A DNA stretch of 60,000 nt, from NCBI RefSeq assembly GCF_964355755.1, contig NC_092670.1:16679201-16739200 (forward strand). Direction: 5' to 3'. The DNA comes from Antedon mediterranea. Its lineage: Eukaryota; Echinodermata; Crinoidea; Comatulida; Antedonidae. Under the pieces are notes generated by a model. That model had not been told where the DNA came from. It saw only the letters and a list, made by a program, of their open reading frames with translations, and made no database searches. This document shows, one piece after another, positions 30,946-43,000 of this stretch. Both the position numbers and the translations under genes were made by a program. Position 1 is the first letter of the stretch. Each line of letters starts with the position of its first letter.

Positions 30946-32172
30946 AAATTTATAAATACATTACAAAAATGTTTTCATGTAGTAAATAAATTATTAAGGC
31001 ATTTGTGTTTTGACCTATATAGGCTAAACACCTGCGTAAGTTCTTTCCTTTAATCAATGGGAAGTTTTTGAAGGAATACTGTCGCTTTCAATTAGGCCTA
31101 TATTTGTTTAAATCGAAAATCAATGCTTCATGGAAACCACTGTTATGCAAATTTACTTAAAAATTTCTAGATTAACATACATTCTTAGAAAAACAAACAC
31201 TTAATAAAGTGAAGATTGTCACTGGTCATTTGTACTATTTTCACACTAATATTACATGACAACCTAGTGTACTCTAATCATCGTTTTTCACGCATTGTTG
31301 CAGAAATGTACCCCTATGTATAGTCTGGGTTCTAGGACGAAGTGTGTTTACTTAATATTAATAAAAAGATAAATATTTTGGCATATATGGCGTTTCATAC
31401 GTATATTACTTTGGCTGGTATTTTCAGACAAAAATCGACTAACATAAAAAAGATAATAACTTTAGGCCTCTGTATCTGAATAGAAATGCGAACGAGGGTA
31501 GAAAGAGACCAAAATAACGGTACGGATGACATTCTATACAAGATACACATAATGAGGACTAGTTAGGCTACGTTCATCATGATGTATTTAATCAGTGTAG
31601 TTAACAGACTTCATGACTCCACGCTACATTACAAAATGATAGGTTTATAATTGTACACACGTATGAAGGAGGATGAAACAGTAATATGTTAATAAAACGA
31701 TAAGAAAGAGACAGATCTCCACTTTGATTGAATTCTGATAAATGACTAGAATTTTAGATCAACAGCCTGTGCGATGACATTTTATGGATATTATAAAAAC
31801 ATTTTGATTGCACTTTTCTTAATCATCGTATATAAATCGTCATTTAAATCATTGTAATGCCGTGGCATACTCTTTATCATTGTAGGCCAACATAACATTT
31901 TAAAGGAAATATAAGTCGATAGTTTTGAACGAAGACACTGTATCAAGAAAACTCCCTAACACTTTAAAAAACGAAATACGTTCTTGTAGCATGACTTTTT
32001 TCCCCCATAAATCTTACTTATCCATGACGTGTTTAATGATCATCGTCATAGTTATCGTCATCTTTTTTTCTCCATCATCAGAATCTGCCTCATCAGTGAT
32101 GAAAGATCGGGTTTTTTTTTAACCCGAACCAACGATAGTCTGACCATCGCAGTTGTCATAGTGACGATATAA

Positions 32173-32300
32173 AGGTGTGTTTCCCACTAGAACGTAAGAT
32201 AGCGCAAGAACGTAAGCGCAATGCAAGTTATTTTATCACCGTAAGCGATGCTGCGATAGATTATTTGAATTGTTGCTTGCCTTTGATCAATTCGCTTGTT
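32173..32300. repeat. MITE family B, half copy
   Basis: GTTTCCCACTAGAACGTAAG and AACGTAAGCGCAATGCAAG match the left half of the family. The right terminus is absent. Confidence 0.55.
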
Positions 32301-32504
32301 CAAGTCAATCATCTTCAACGTATGTAGTGTTCTCTCGTTGAGGGGGTACGACAACATGTATTCAAAACTCCAAATCCACCTCTCCCTGCAGTTGTAGCCT
32401 ATATATTTAAACTCTTGCAAAAGAGACTAAACGCCAGCAAATTGCTCCTAAGACTTGTAATTCCGCATATAAATAAGTATGTTTAATGGTTTAGCATTGC
32501 TTAT

Positions 32505-32562
32505 ACTACGGAAGCTTCTATGTGTCATTAACTTGTGGATGGCACTTAGAGGCTTCCGTAGT
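32505..32562. ncRNA. microRNA-like hairpin candidate
   Basis: A 58-nt inverted repeat: ACTACGGAAGC at the 5' end pairs perfectly with GCTTCCGTAGT at the 3' end. Pairing continues with mismatches through TTCTATGTGTCAT / ATGGCACTTAGAG to a loop of about 10 nt. The size suits a miRNA precursor, and I do not recognise the arms as a known echinoderm miRNA. A small MITE remnant is the alternative. Confidence 0.35.
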
Positions 32563-32804
32563 AGATAATATCAAATTAGGCAACATAATGTGCAATTAAA
32601 TTCCTTGTTCCTGTTGTTGATGTAGTTTTTCATCATCATATGCTGTATAGTTACCTGGTTCAGTGCTGGATACGTACTTTTACTTGTATTTATTTTATCA
32701 AAAATCCTCTCTTATTTGAAAATGATTATAATGTTCGTGTGATATAGTGTCGAAATCAAAGAATATAGCAAAATGTATAACAGATATTATACTTGAAACC
32801 GTCA

Positions 32805-33050
32805 CCCCCAAAAACATGAAATCTTTGAATAGATTATTTTTTAGTTTTAATCAAGTTAATCACTTCCGTAAAAAAAAAACTTACAGTACTTATAAAATGA
32901 CAAAAATAACCGGCTAAATTTAACCAAAAGCCCAATTTTACTATTTTTTGCTTTAAATTACAGTTTTTTAGGTAAATAAATTTTTTTAATTATTATTATA
33001 TTACTAATAACTATTAGGTGACATTAAAATGGCGTATTAAAAAAATGTAG
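32805..33050. repeat. Family D element, fragment
   Basis: It shares CCCCCAAAAACATGAAA, TTTTAATCAAGTTAATCACT and GTGACATTAAAATGGCGTA with the copies at 13617 and 43427. Both termini are lost. Confidence 0.55.
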
Positions 33051-33969
33051 ACATTTTGAAATTATTATTCGATAAATTGAAATTATACTAAAGTGACAGG
33101 AACAGGCTTTCGTAGAAGTGCGTTTTCATAAGTAAGCAGTAAAGACCTCAAACTCATATCAAGGAGCTAATTAACAACTCGCTGCTCATAATAATATGTA
33201 GACATAGTTGTAATAAAGAACGTGAAGAAAAATATTCTTATTTATTTTATAATGATTTTGTTTTATTCTGTAGGATAAAAAAATAATTATATTCGATTAA
33301 CTTCAATTGAAGAAAATGTTACAGGTTTTCGCCTCTCACCTCTCTTAATTGAAGTGAATATCGTAACTGTAAAGAAAACAATTCACAGCGCCATCCGTTT
33401 CAATGGCTATTGAGTAATCTGGGTGGGGTAAAGTGAACAGAGAAGCTTCATTTGAAATTTAAAGGGACACAATACATTAATCAATAAAGTCACAGACAAA
33501 CGTATTTACAACTCGCATCACAGGTAATATTCAATAGAAATGGAAACAATACGCATTGCTCACTGAACCAATCAAAACTGCTGTCATTTAATACAACCTT
33601 TATGAAACATAATATATGATTGGATAGATGCTTCAAACCTGATCGATTCCCTTCACGTCAGCGTCTGTAGGAAACAGAGATATTTTGTTGGTTCCAATGA
33701 TATTATTATCGTTCGTATGTTATTATAGTTTTCATAAGTCAGCATGTTTTATTTATGATTATTCGTGTTTTAAGACCGAAGTCTTGTGTTAATATAACAA
33801 CCAGACGTGATATTGTGTTTTCGCTCGGCTTTGAAATGTTTGCGAAAGACACTTAGCAACAGTGATTAACAATTAAAGCGTATACTTACATTCATTGCTG
33901 GAATTTTTCTTTTTATGGTGGTCAACTAAGAATATTACAGAAGAACACAGGACTATTTTAAAAAACAAA

Positions 33970-34066
33970 ATGTCTCCCACCAAGATACATTTACTTTCAT
34001 TACAGAGGACTTTTATAATCTGTTTGTGTATTCTAAATCGTGGTTGGATGGTATGGGGCACAGGCG
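33970..34066 (+). CDS. Fibropellin-like exon 1: signal peptide
   Basis: This exon runs from ATG to GGCG/gtaagt, 32 codons plus one base. It encodes [20 protein letters not shown] and [12 protein letters not shown], a basic/polar start followed by a hydrophobic core. Its phase (1) matches the first EGF exon 6 kb away. The upstream in-frame sequence has no ATG, so this start is preferred. The link to exon 2 is inferred from phase, signal-peptide character and lack of a better candidate. Confidence 0.6.
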
Positions 34067-37000
34067 GTAAGTATATAGGATTCCCAGTATATAGACCTAA
34101 TAGGCTGTATTGTTTGGGTGTTCTATTGTTTGAAGGTTTGCATGGCGAAATCAATTGTTGATATAAGTTTGCGTACACCACGTATATTAGTTCTGAAAAT
34201 ATATATTCTATATATATATATATATATATATAGACCTACAAAATAAAATACACTGCATATTAATTTTGCTGTTTAAGTTTTACTATTTAAAATAAAAACG
34301 AAATATTGCTGAGGGTCCGAAATGATCAGCAAATGCTGAATAGATCACCCTCATTAAATATGGTTAAAATAAAAAATATAATAAAAATTATAATGTAACA
34401 CCTCCAAACTCTCTAATATCGGACAGGATGTAGAACATGATCCATCCCACGTTTATTTTGGGTTTAAATGGAGGATCCTTTTAATAGCAAAATTAGTACT
34501 CCGATCAAAACACAATTTCATTATACAATATTGTATTTCTCAATGATTATTATGTAGGGCCTACTATAATTTCTTCACCGTTAGTTTTAATTCCTCCTCT
34601 ATAGGCCTATGCATAGACTGCTTTACATGAAAAACGATGAACATACATTTGGGGGAATTATAAAACTAATAAATCGATTATTTGTTTTAAAATACTGTAC
34701 ACCAACTTAATTAGCTTATATTATAATGTAAACACAAAGAAGAGTGAAATTACCCTCTTCCCTGGTAAAATATAACACAATTTAAACAACATGTAAACAT
34801 TATTTACAATCAAAATGAAAACTAACTCTCTTCCCTAAGAATTACTTAAAAAAATAATAAATAAATATATCAGTGTTTCTTTTGTCAATTATTTTCTTTC
34901 TATTTTTGTCCTGTCATTAATATACTTTTAACTTCAGTAAACTTATTTAAGAATTCACGCATGAGGCTTAGACTTGAATGACACGGACATAACACAGGCG
35001 TAGTTGGGTGTGGTAGATTACTGTACTTTAATTAGGGCCTTTAGTAAAATTCAATAGTTCATTAGTGCGTTAATTTGTATTTTTAGGTGACAAATGCGTG
35101 GGGTTGATTTTGCATATCTAATTTAACTTGTCATGAAATAATTTTAATATTTCACAAAACCACGTTACGCGCGCGTTGGCCACATGAAGTGTACCATGAT
35201 GCCAAATAAGGAACTGGCCGGAATTATTTGATAAAACTAAAAGAGAGGAATTTTAAAACGACAAAGTTTACAAAAAACATCATTTTACAAAAATGTAACA
35301 CGAAATGGTTTACAGTGAAGATTGAGAACAGAGAGAAATTGAAGTGAAATAAAGGAATAATGACGATATTAATAATTATGACATTATAGGTATATTGATT
35401 AATAATATTGTCATGATAATTAATTTATTATTCATTTTCCTATTACTTGTACATTATAATGTATATTAGCAATGACATAATACAATGTAATAAATAATAT
35501 TGTACAGTATGATATGTATTTGTGTTATTCTATTTCTTGAAATAGAATAATCACATTGAGTATTCGTGTTGGTGTTTTAAAAGCCGCTGTAAAATACCTA
35601 TACAAATCAATGATTTTATTATAGTGTGTCAACAAGTTGCATTCTTATGCTAATGACTGTTTCCCATCCACGGCTTACCAATCAATATCTAATTTCATAA
35701 ATGCGCTCCGTGTGTGTGAATCATTATATAGGCACAATACACACTGTGTATAATATGCAAACCTAGAAGACTATATAATCATTCTAAAACCTTTCTTAAT
35801 TTACATAATAATACAAACAAGGTTTATGACATAGAATTATAGAGTTTCACAATTATTAGCAATGAAGCGCCATGTGGGCCTAATATTATGAAATATATTT
35901 TTACTAGTTGCTATAATATGGCTTCAAATTGTCGAAATTTTCAATTTTGTTGAAACTATGCTAAATAGCCTACAATGCAAAATGGATCTGATCAGTCGGG
36001 CAGCAAAGTGGTTGACCTCGCGAATTATTACCAAATCAAAATTTGAATTGCCGCCATCTTGGAATCGCGATAAAGCAAGTAGTGCGGAATTACAAAATGC
36101 AGCAAAAAAAAATGTCAATAACATTTAAATAGCATATTCATACAATTAAATTTATATTAATAAAATTCAACTAAGGATTTTACGAAAGATAGGCTACTTA
36201 AGAAATACTGCCGAGATCGGTTCCCCCACACGGCGTAGGGTACCGCAGTGCTAAAGGGCCTAGGTAGGAAAAAATCTGATTTTACCTGTTAAACATGCTT
36301 GAACCAAGGCCATTTTAATATATATTATCCAGATTATATATCAAAACAAACTGATAAAAGGATTTGTTGATTTGCTTCTGATGAGAAAAGTGCCGGATTC
36401 ATTTCGCTGACGGCGAATGAATACAGGAATTTTCGCCATTTTCTAGCACTAGCCTTGGGTACCCAGACAGCTGATAACGATTATATTCGATTGTCCAGAC
36501 GTCTCTGCTACTGGTGCTCAATACTACAGTATGTATTACTATGGACCTATAGGTCCATGGTATTACTGTACATATAGTACTGTATGTTTAGTTTTTGCTT
36601 TCTTTATGGCAAAATAAATATTTAATTTTTATTATTGCTTATTTTGCTTTAACTTTATCCAAGAAGAAGTAAATATTATTATATATATGCATATTACAGT
36701 CAAGTTGCAACTGCCACGAATCCACTCCACTTTGGTTACTAACTAAATAATTAATAGTATAACATCATAACTAACAAACAAATTAACAAGTTAATAAATT
36801 AACCACCATTAAATAATTTTATTTACAAAAAAGTATTTTACATACAGTATAACAACATGTAATATCATTTACATCGAAGTAAAATATGCCTATAAAACTA
36901 TCTTGCTCAGGCTAAAATATCAAGTTATATATGTCAATATTTGAGTTAAATCATCGCGATAATAAAAATTTTTATTTTTTTTTTATTTTTAAAGACATCT

Positions 37001-40000
37001 GTTACGTACATCAATTTACAAATATCAAAATAGGATTGTTTTTGCAGCACAAGATGAATCACAAGTCGGATAGTTTATTCTTAGAAACCTGAAAGAAAAA
37101 AAAACACCAATAATGAGCTATTCATAGTTAAATAATTTTAATGTCAACTTTAGTCATCCTAAATTTTGTCGCCATGATCACTACTATACACAATACTGTA
37201 TATATAAATATCATATGTACGACCATCCAAATTACCTCATCCTACCTACAGTCCTTCCTAGCCTAGGCTACATTATTGTCATATATTTACAAACCTCCAA
37301 CAGCCACAACGTATTTTCTTTTCTTTGGCAAAGAATTTCCCGTAATATAGTCCTAAATTAATTAAATAAAAAGGTCTAGGCCTAGGCCTTTCTTTAAATA
37401 TCCGACGATATATATCCATAATCCAGTGGATATAGATTCAACATTTTAAACATAATAATAATATGGCTTCACATTGATTATAATAAGTCGGCGATATGCC
37501 ACTAAAAACTAGCCTGCGGCCCTCTCTATCCGCCTACAAATAGCACTGGGTTTCCGTCAAATGGGCTAGGCCTAGCCTAGGCCTAGATAATACTACAAGT
37601 TGGGTACATTTTTTTACAACCAAATAATCTACAATTATATTGCAATATTTACCAAACTAGCAGTAAATCCAAAATAATAAAGCTACTAATAACATATTTT
37701 GGTATATTAACTGGTTTAAAAACGGATTGCACATAGTGATTTTGAAGGATTGAAATTACTCAACCACACGGCCTGTACTAAACATACGAATCCAAGATGG
37801 AGTCTGCTTAGAATATATCCCCAGCTTTGAACGGATATTGAATCCGTCCCACAAGCTGAACCAAGCTTAAACTTTCAGAAAAGATAGATTAATAACCTAA
37901 TAACTAACCACTAAGTTTTTATAAAGGTTCCGTGCTGATGAGAAAAGTGCCGGATTCCCTACGAAACCAAACAAATAAATCATGTAGCCTACCTCAACGA
38001 ACACCTCCATCTGCACTTTTTTCTGCAATAAGCTCTGTCGTCCTTTCCTGGGCTATTTATACCAAAATTTTGTGGCGGGAATAATCTTCCATATTAGGAG
38101 TAACAATTTCCAAATATAGAAAGATATAATTTAACCCGGATGGTGGAAATTGCAGCAGATTTGTAAGGGTATTCCCATGCAAAATGCTTGCCGCGAAGTG
38201 AAAAGCGAACCGGAAGTCACTATAACTTGGCGATGCTCAGTGACCTGCGCAGTTAAAAAACAGCGTTTTAACGGTTAAATGAGCACTTTGCTGCTCGACT
38301 GTGATCGGCCCTTTAAAAAATCATCATGCAGCAAATAAAGCTTGGTTTTCACTATTATGACGTAAGCGCAACACAAGTAATAATTTGACCAATCACGACG
38401 CGATGAATGCTTGAGGTGTGCTTGTCCCTTGCGTTGCGTTCTAGAGTGGGAACAAAGCTTAAAAGAGAAACAGTACAAACATGCTACAGTAGCCTCGGTG
38501 CCTCATGCATAGGCTAATAATAAAGATGGTATCATAAACTTATTAAAAACTAAATTGGCAATTTCATCATTTGCCATTTATACAAAATTACACATTTATT
38601 ATTATCAAAATTATTGACAAATCATATGTAGCATAGGCCTAGACAGTATTTAGATTTAGGTGCTATAAGTTTAGGTAACTTGAGTATAGCCTACGCCATC
38701 TTGTAGTTGTGTACATAGAATCACAACCGTACAATACGACTCCTTGACACCATGCTCTTTCAAAACGATATTGTATGCTCAATAATTTTAAAGGTTTATC
38801 ATAACAATAGCCAATGCTTAGTTGCCATGGAAATGTATAAACACAGTTTCTATACCCTTTGTGTATTATTCCGTGATATAAACAAGAATACTAGACCTAC
38901 TATTACTACTACAATAACATGTTAAACCGATGTTGTAGCTGTTCAAATGACTTGAGGAGTGAATTAGAGCAAAATAAATGTTATAGGCCTATATTTATCA
39001 TATACACCGCGGCCATTCCTTTAATAGTCCTTAATGTTGCCCTACTTTAATTATAATTAGGTTGAAGATGTTTTTTATATTAACACAAATTGTATTTTTA
39101 TTTTATAGCATTTATTTTTAATTACATTTGAATGGCTATTCTTGATTAAAATCAATTTTCTCTCCTTCTCATTTTTGCATCATTTGCATGCCATAACGCA
39201 AAACGTGAAAACTGCCCTCAATTTTCAAACAGACGCCGATAAATGGCGCGGCGTTTAAAATGACTTTCTGAAGCAATAAAAATGGTTAGGTAGGCCCCTA
39301 GTCTGGCTAAACTAACTAGGATGTTTAATATTAGGCTATCTAGATCTATAGGCTAGTCCAGGTACTGTGCTGTGTGTGACTGACTGAGTCCCCGGCCGTG
39401 TGTGAATATGAGATAGGCCTAGCTAGTGGGTAGCACGCCTAGGGCCTAGCTAGGCTACTAGGCTACTAGGCTAGGCTTAGGAGCCTAAGCCTAGGGCCTA
39501 GCTAGTAACCTAGCCTAGGCCTACCCTATATCTAGGCCTAGCCTAGGGCCTAGCCCTATAGGCTAGGCATACTAGTAGAGGGCCTAGGCTAGGCCTACCT
39601 AGCTAGGTAGGCCCGGCTATAAGTATAATGCCATATTAATGGCATGTCTATTAGGTAGTATTATATGATGGGCTTCCTGTCCAGCTAGCTAGGCAGGCAA
39701 CAACCAACCAGACCTTGCTTGATGACGAGGTAGGCCTAGGATAGGCCTAGGCCTACTTCCATGATCCCTTCCATGATGCATGGTTCAGATTAATAAATAC
39801 AACTTTAGTTAGGCCTGGCCTAGCCTAATATGATAATACTAGGGAGCCTAGTCTAGGCCCTATAGCTAGGCCCTGTCAATCTACTTAGCCTCTTCTTAGT
39901 CTTAGAGTTATGCTATGTGAATGCACTTGTCAATTGTATGACCCCCCTCTAGGCCTAGCCTATACGACCCCCGGGAGTGGTCATTTTATAGGGCCTAGGC

Positions 40001-43000
40001 TCTAAATACAAATAATCCCCTATTAAAAATGCACCCTGTATTGTGGGATAGCCTAGCCAACCGTTTGTTGTGTATCATGTTAACTTAATGTAATATTTTT
40101 ATATTTCTATAGAGTGTTCAAGTGGGCCATGTCAGAATGGAGCAGCTTGTGAGGAAGCGGCTAGTGCATACATTTGCAAATGCCAATATGGGTATATGGG
40201 AACAAACTGTGATCAACAGACAGGTATTGTGACATTTCAATTCAATACAGTTTATTTTTTTACACTGAAAGCTACGCCTAGAGCAGTAGTATGTGCTTGA
40301 TTTCAATTAATTTGTATTGGTCACACAGTTATTTTCAATATATATATAGTGATAGTATACATAATAGTCAGCGCACCTCAATCTCTTGAGATTTACAAAA
40401 TTTAAAAGCATTCACCAGCTGTGCCGCCGTGATGGTGAGTGTGAATGCCCAGTGATTTAAAGTTAGGTGTAAAAGTACAGTAGTATTGGTAGTATAGTCA
40501 ACTCTCCCAATACCAGACACCTTTCCGGTATCCCTCCAAAATGATCCTGCCTGTGTTCAAGTACAATACCCTAAAGCAAAGACTATATATCAAAAAAATG
40601 AGTAATCCTCGATTTTTGCATTAGAAATTTGTAACAGAGAGTGATGTACACAGACTAAAGAAGACTTGATTTAAATAACAAACTAGTGTACATTCACTTC
40701 TACAGAAAATGATTTACCACCATGCTAAATTAATTCACAAAGAAAGGCCAAACTAAATTATTGTCAAATAACTATCAGATTATTTATTGTTATTATTATT
40801 TCTCATTTATAAAGGGCAAGATTGTGGAACAAACAATTACCTACCGACTGGTACTATTACTTCAGAGAATTTTCCCCAAAATTATGATGATGACAGAACC
40901 TGTATTTATCTTATTCGCGTATCAAAAGCACAAAGAATTGTGTTTTCAATAACTGCATTTAGTACAGAAAAAGACAAGGATTACTTTGAATATGGCTCAG
41001 GCGGCACAGCAGATGTTAATATTGCAATTGCACAGTTTTCAGGTAACACAGCATTGCCAAATGAGTCTCCTTTTACGTTACCTTTTGAATTCATAATTAT
41101 TGATGACTCGGCATGGATTTCATTTAAGACAGATTTTAACAATCCACGCACAGGATGGAGCTTAACTTATTCAGCAGGTATGGAGCATTCTGTTTATGTT
41201 TGTTTATTCACTTTTTAAAAAATAAAAAATATATTTAAGATCTTGCTACGTGCTTTATTTATTTATTAGTGAGTGAGTGGCCGAGCGGTTAAGACAGTGG
41301 AACCGTAATTACGTAGCCATAACATCGGCAGGAGTTCGAGACTCACTCACTCCATGGTTCTGGTGGTAGAACAAGTCATCTCGGATAAGAACTATAAACC
41401 GTAGGTCCTGTGTACACATCTAGTTTGTGTGCACTTTAAAGAACCTAGTACATCTTTCGAGATGAGTAGGGGGTTACCCCGGTGTATTAGTACATCACAG
41501 CCACTGATCACCAACTGGGCCCTCTGGGAGACCAGTCTTTGACTGAAGAGGTTACTCAGTATAAATATATATTTCAATTATTTCAACATAATTAAAACCC
41601 ACCCAAAAAATCTTCTTTATATAATAGCCTCCTAGTTTTCTTTATCTTACATATATCCTAGTACCTTTGTGAAAATTGATGCATGAAGCAGACGACACCC
41701 ACCCCCAATCCCCGGCAATGCTCGTCTTTATATTAATAATAATAATATCCTGCATTTACTGTATATAGCGCGTAAGAAACCTATTACCCCAGTCATTTAT
41801 TTTTATCAAACACGTATGGAAACATACTCCCATAATACAGCTAGTAATCAGCGAAAAGTTGTGTCTACCTGGGTGGAGAGAGGCAAACGCAAGTATCTTG
41901 CCTAAGGATCCAAGCAATGCGGCGAGAGTTGGATTCGAACCTCGATCTCACGATCAGTAATCGAACGTCCAAAACACTGCGCTACGCTCCCTAATAATAT
42001 TAATAATCATATTTAAAGCATCTTTGCCTCGTCTGTTTTTAACCTCACGCTATGGCCTTGCTACCTACAATTGCCATTGTTCACAGAGTATAGACACCTT
42101 TCAAACTAAAAATGGAACATTCAGGTGGTACTGTAGCGCTGCGGACATATAAACGTCTCCCACACATGACATCATTTTTTATTTCAGATCTTGATGACTG
42201 TCTGATTGGTCCTTGTCTGAATGGAGGCATCTGCAATGATGCAGAGTTCTCATATTCTTGCACATGTGCATCTGGTTATGAAGGCGACACCTGTAGAACA
42301 AGTAAGTAAATTGATATACTGGACATTTTAAACAGTTAAATAAATGAAGAAATATATGAGACATACCTTAGTATGGTCCATGGAGCCTGGTTATGAAATT
42401 TGGCTTTGACTATACTATACTATGCATTAACAATGTATTTATCTAAGAATTGTGCCAGATTTTAATATTCTTGAGTATAAGTTTTCCTTCCTTCCAGTCA
42501 CTTTTAATTAATCATTATTGTAAATTAAACTTCTCATAATTTCGATACCATTGTTATTCCTTGTTTAGACACACAGGAGTGCTTGTCAAATCCATGTCAG
42601 AATGGAGCTCAATGCATAGATGGGTTAGCCATGTATTCATGTGTTTGTGCACCAGGATGGACAGGGATTAACTGTGACATTGGTATGTATTTCAGTAGGA
42701 GAAAGGGGGTTGGGGCAGAAAAATTAGTCCCATGATGCATCACTGTTGGTGATATATTATACCACCAACAGTGATGTATCTATTGGGACTAAGCGGTATA
42801 TCTTTATAGTCATTTAAATTAATATATATCTGAATACAACTTTAGCTCTATAAGTATAGTTAAAAAAAGTAACTGGATTGAATTTAATAGGAAATATACA
42901 AATAGTAATACACAAGCATCACCAAATAATGAATAGAATATTATATTAATGCTTGGTTCTGTGCCATGGGGCTGAGGTGGGGCAAACTTGAATTTGGCCG

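Larger units (their letters stand above)
28554..33969. other. Intergenic region between the secreted-protein and fibropellin-like genes
   Basis: The two genes diverge from this 5.4-kb stretch. It holds a tRNA-like remnant (29270-29347), nested MITEs (29866-30202), a possible retroelement tail (30785-30945), a MITE B fragment (32173-32300), a microRNA-like hairpin (32505-32562) and a family D fragment (32805-33050). No other exon was recognised. Confidence 0.5.
34067..40112 (+). other. Fibropellin-like intron 1 (about 6 kb)
   Basis: It contains a TA microsatellite (34208-34233), an 18-bp palindrome (36540-36557), a possible nested minus-strand gene (36969-38061), a MITE B copy (38337-38463) and a CTAG-rich tract (39290-40010). 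Apart from these I see only AT-rich sequence. Confidence 0.5.

Noticed and set aside
33895-34161. Earlier start for the fibropellin-like signal exon at 33895
   Set aside because: The first codon there is TTG, not ATG, and the extra N-terminal residues do not look like a signal peptide. The ATG at 33970 is preferred.
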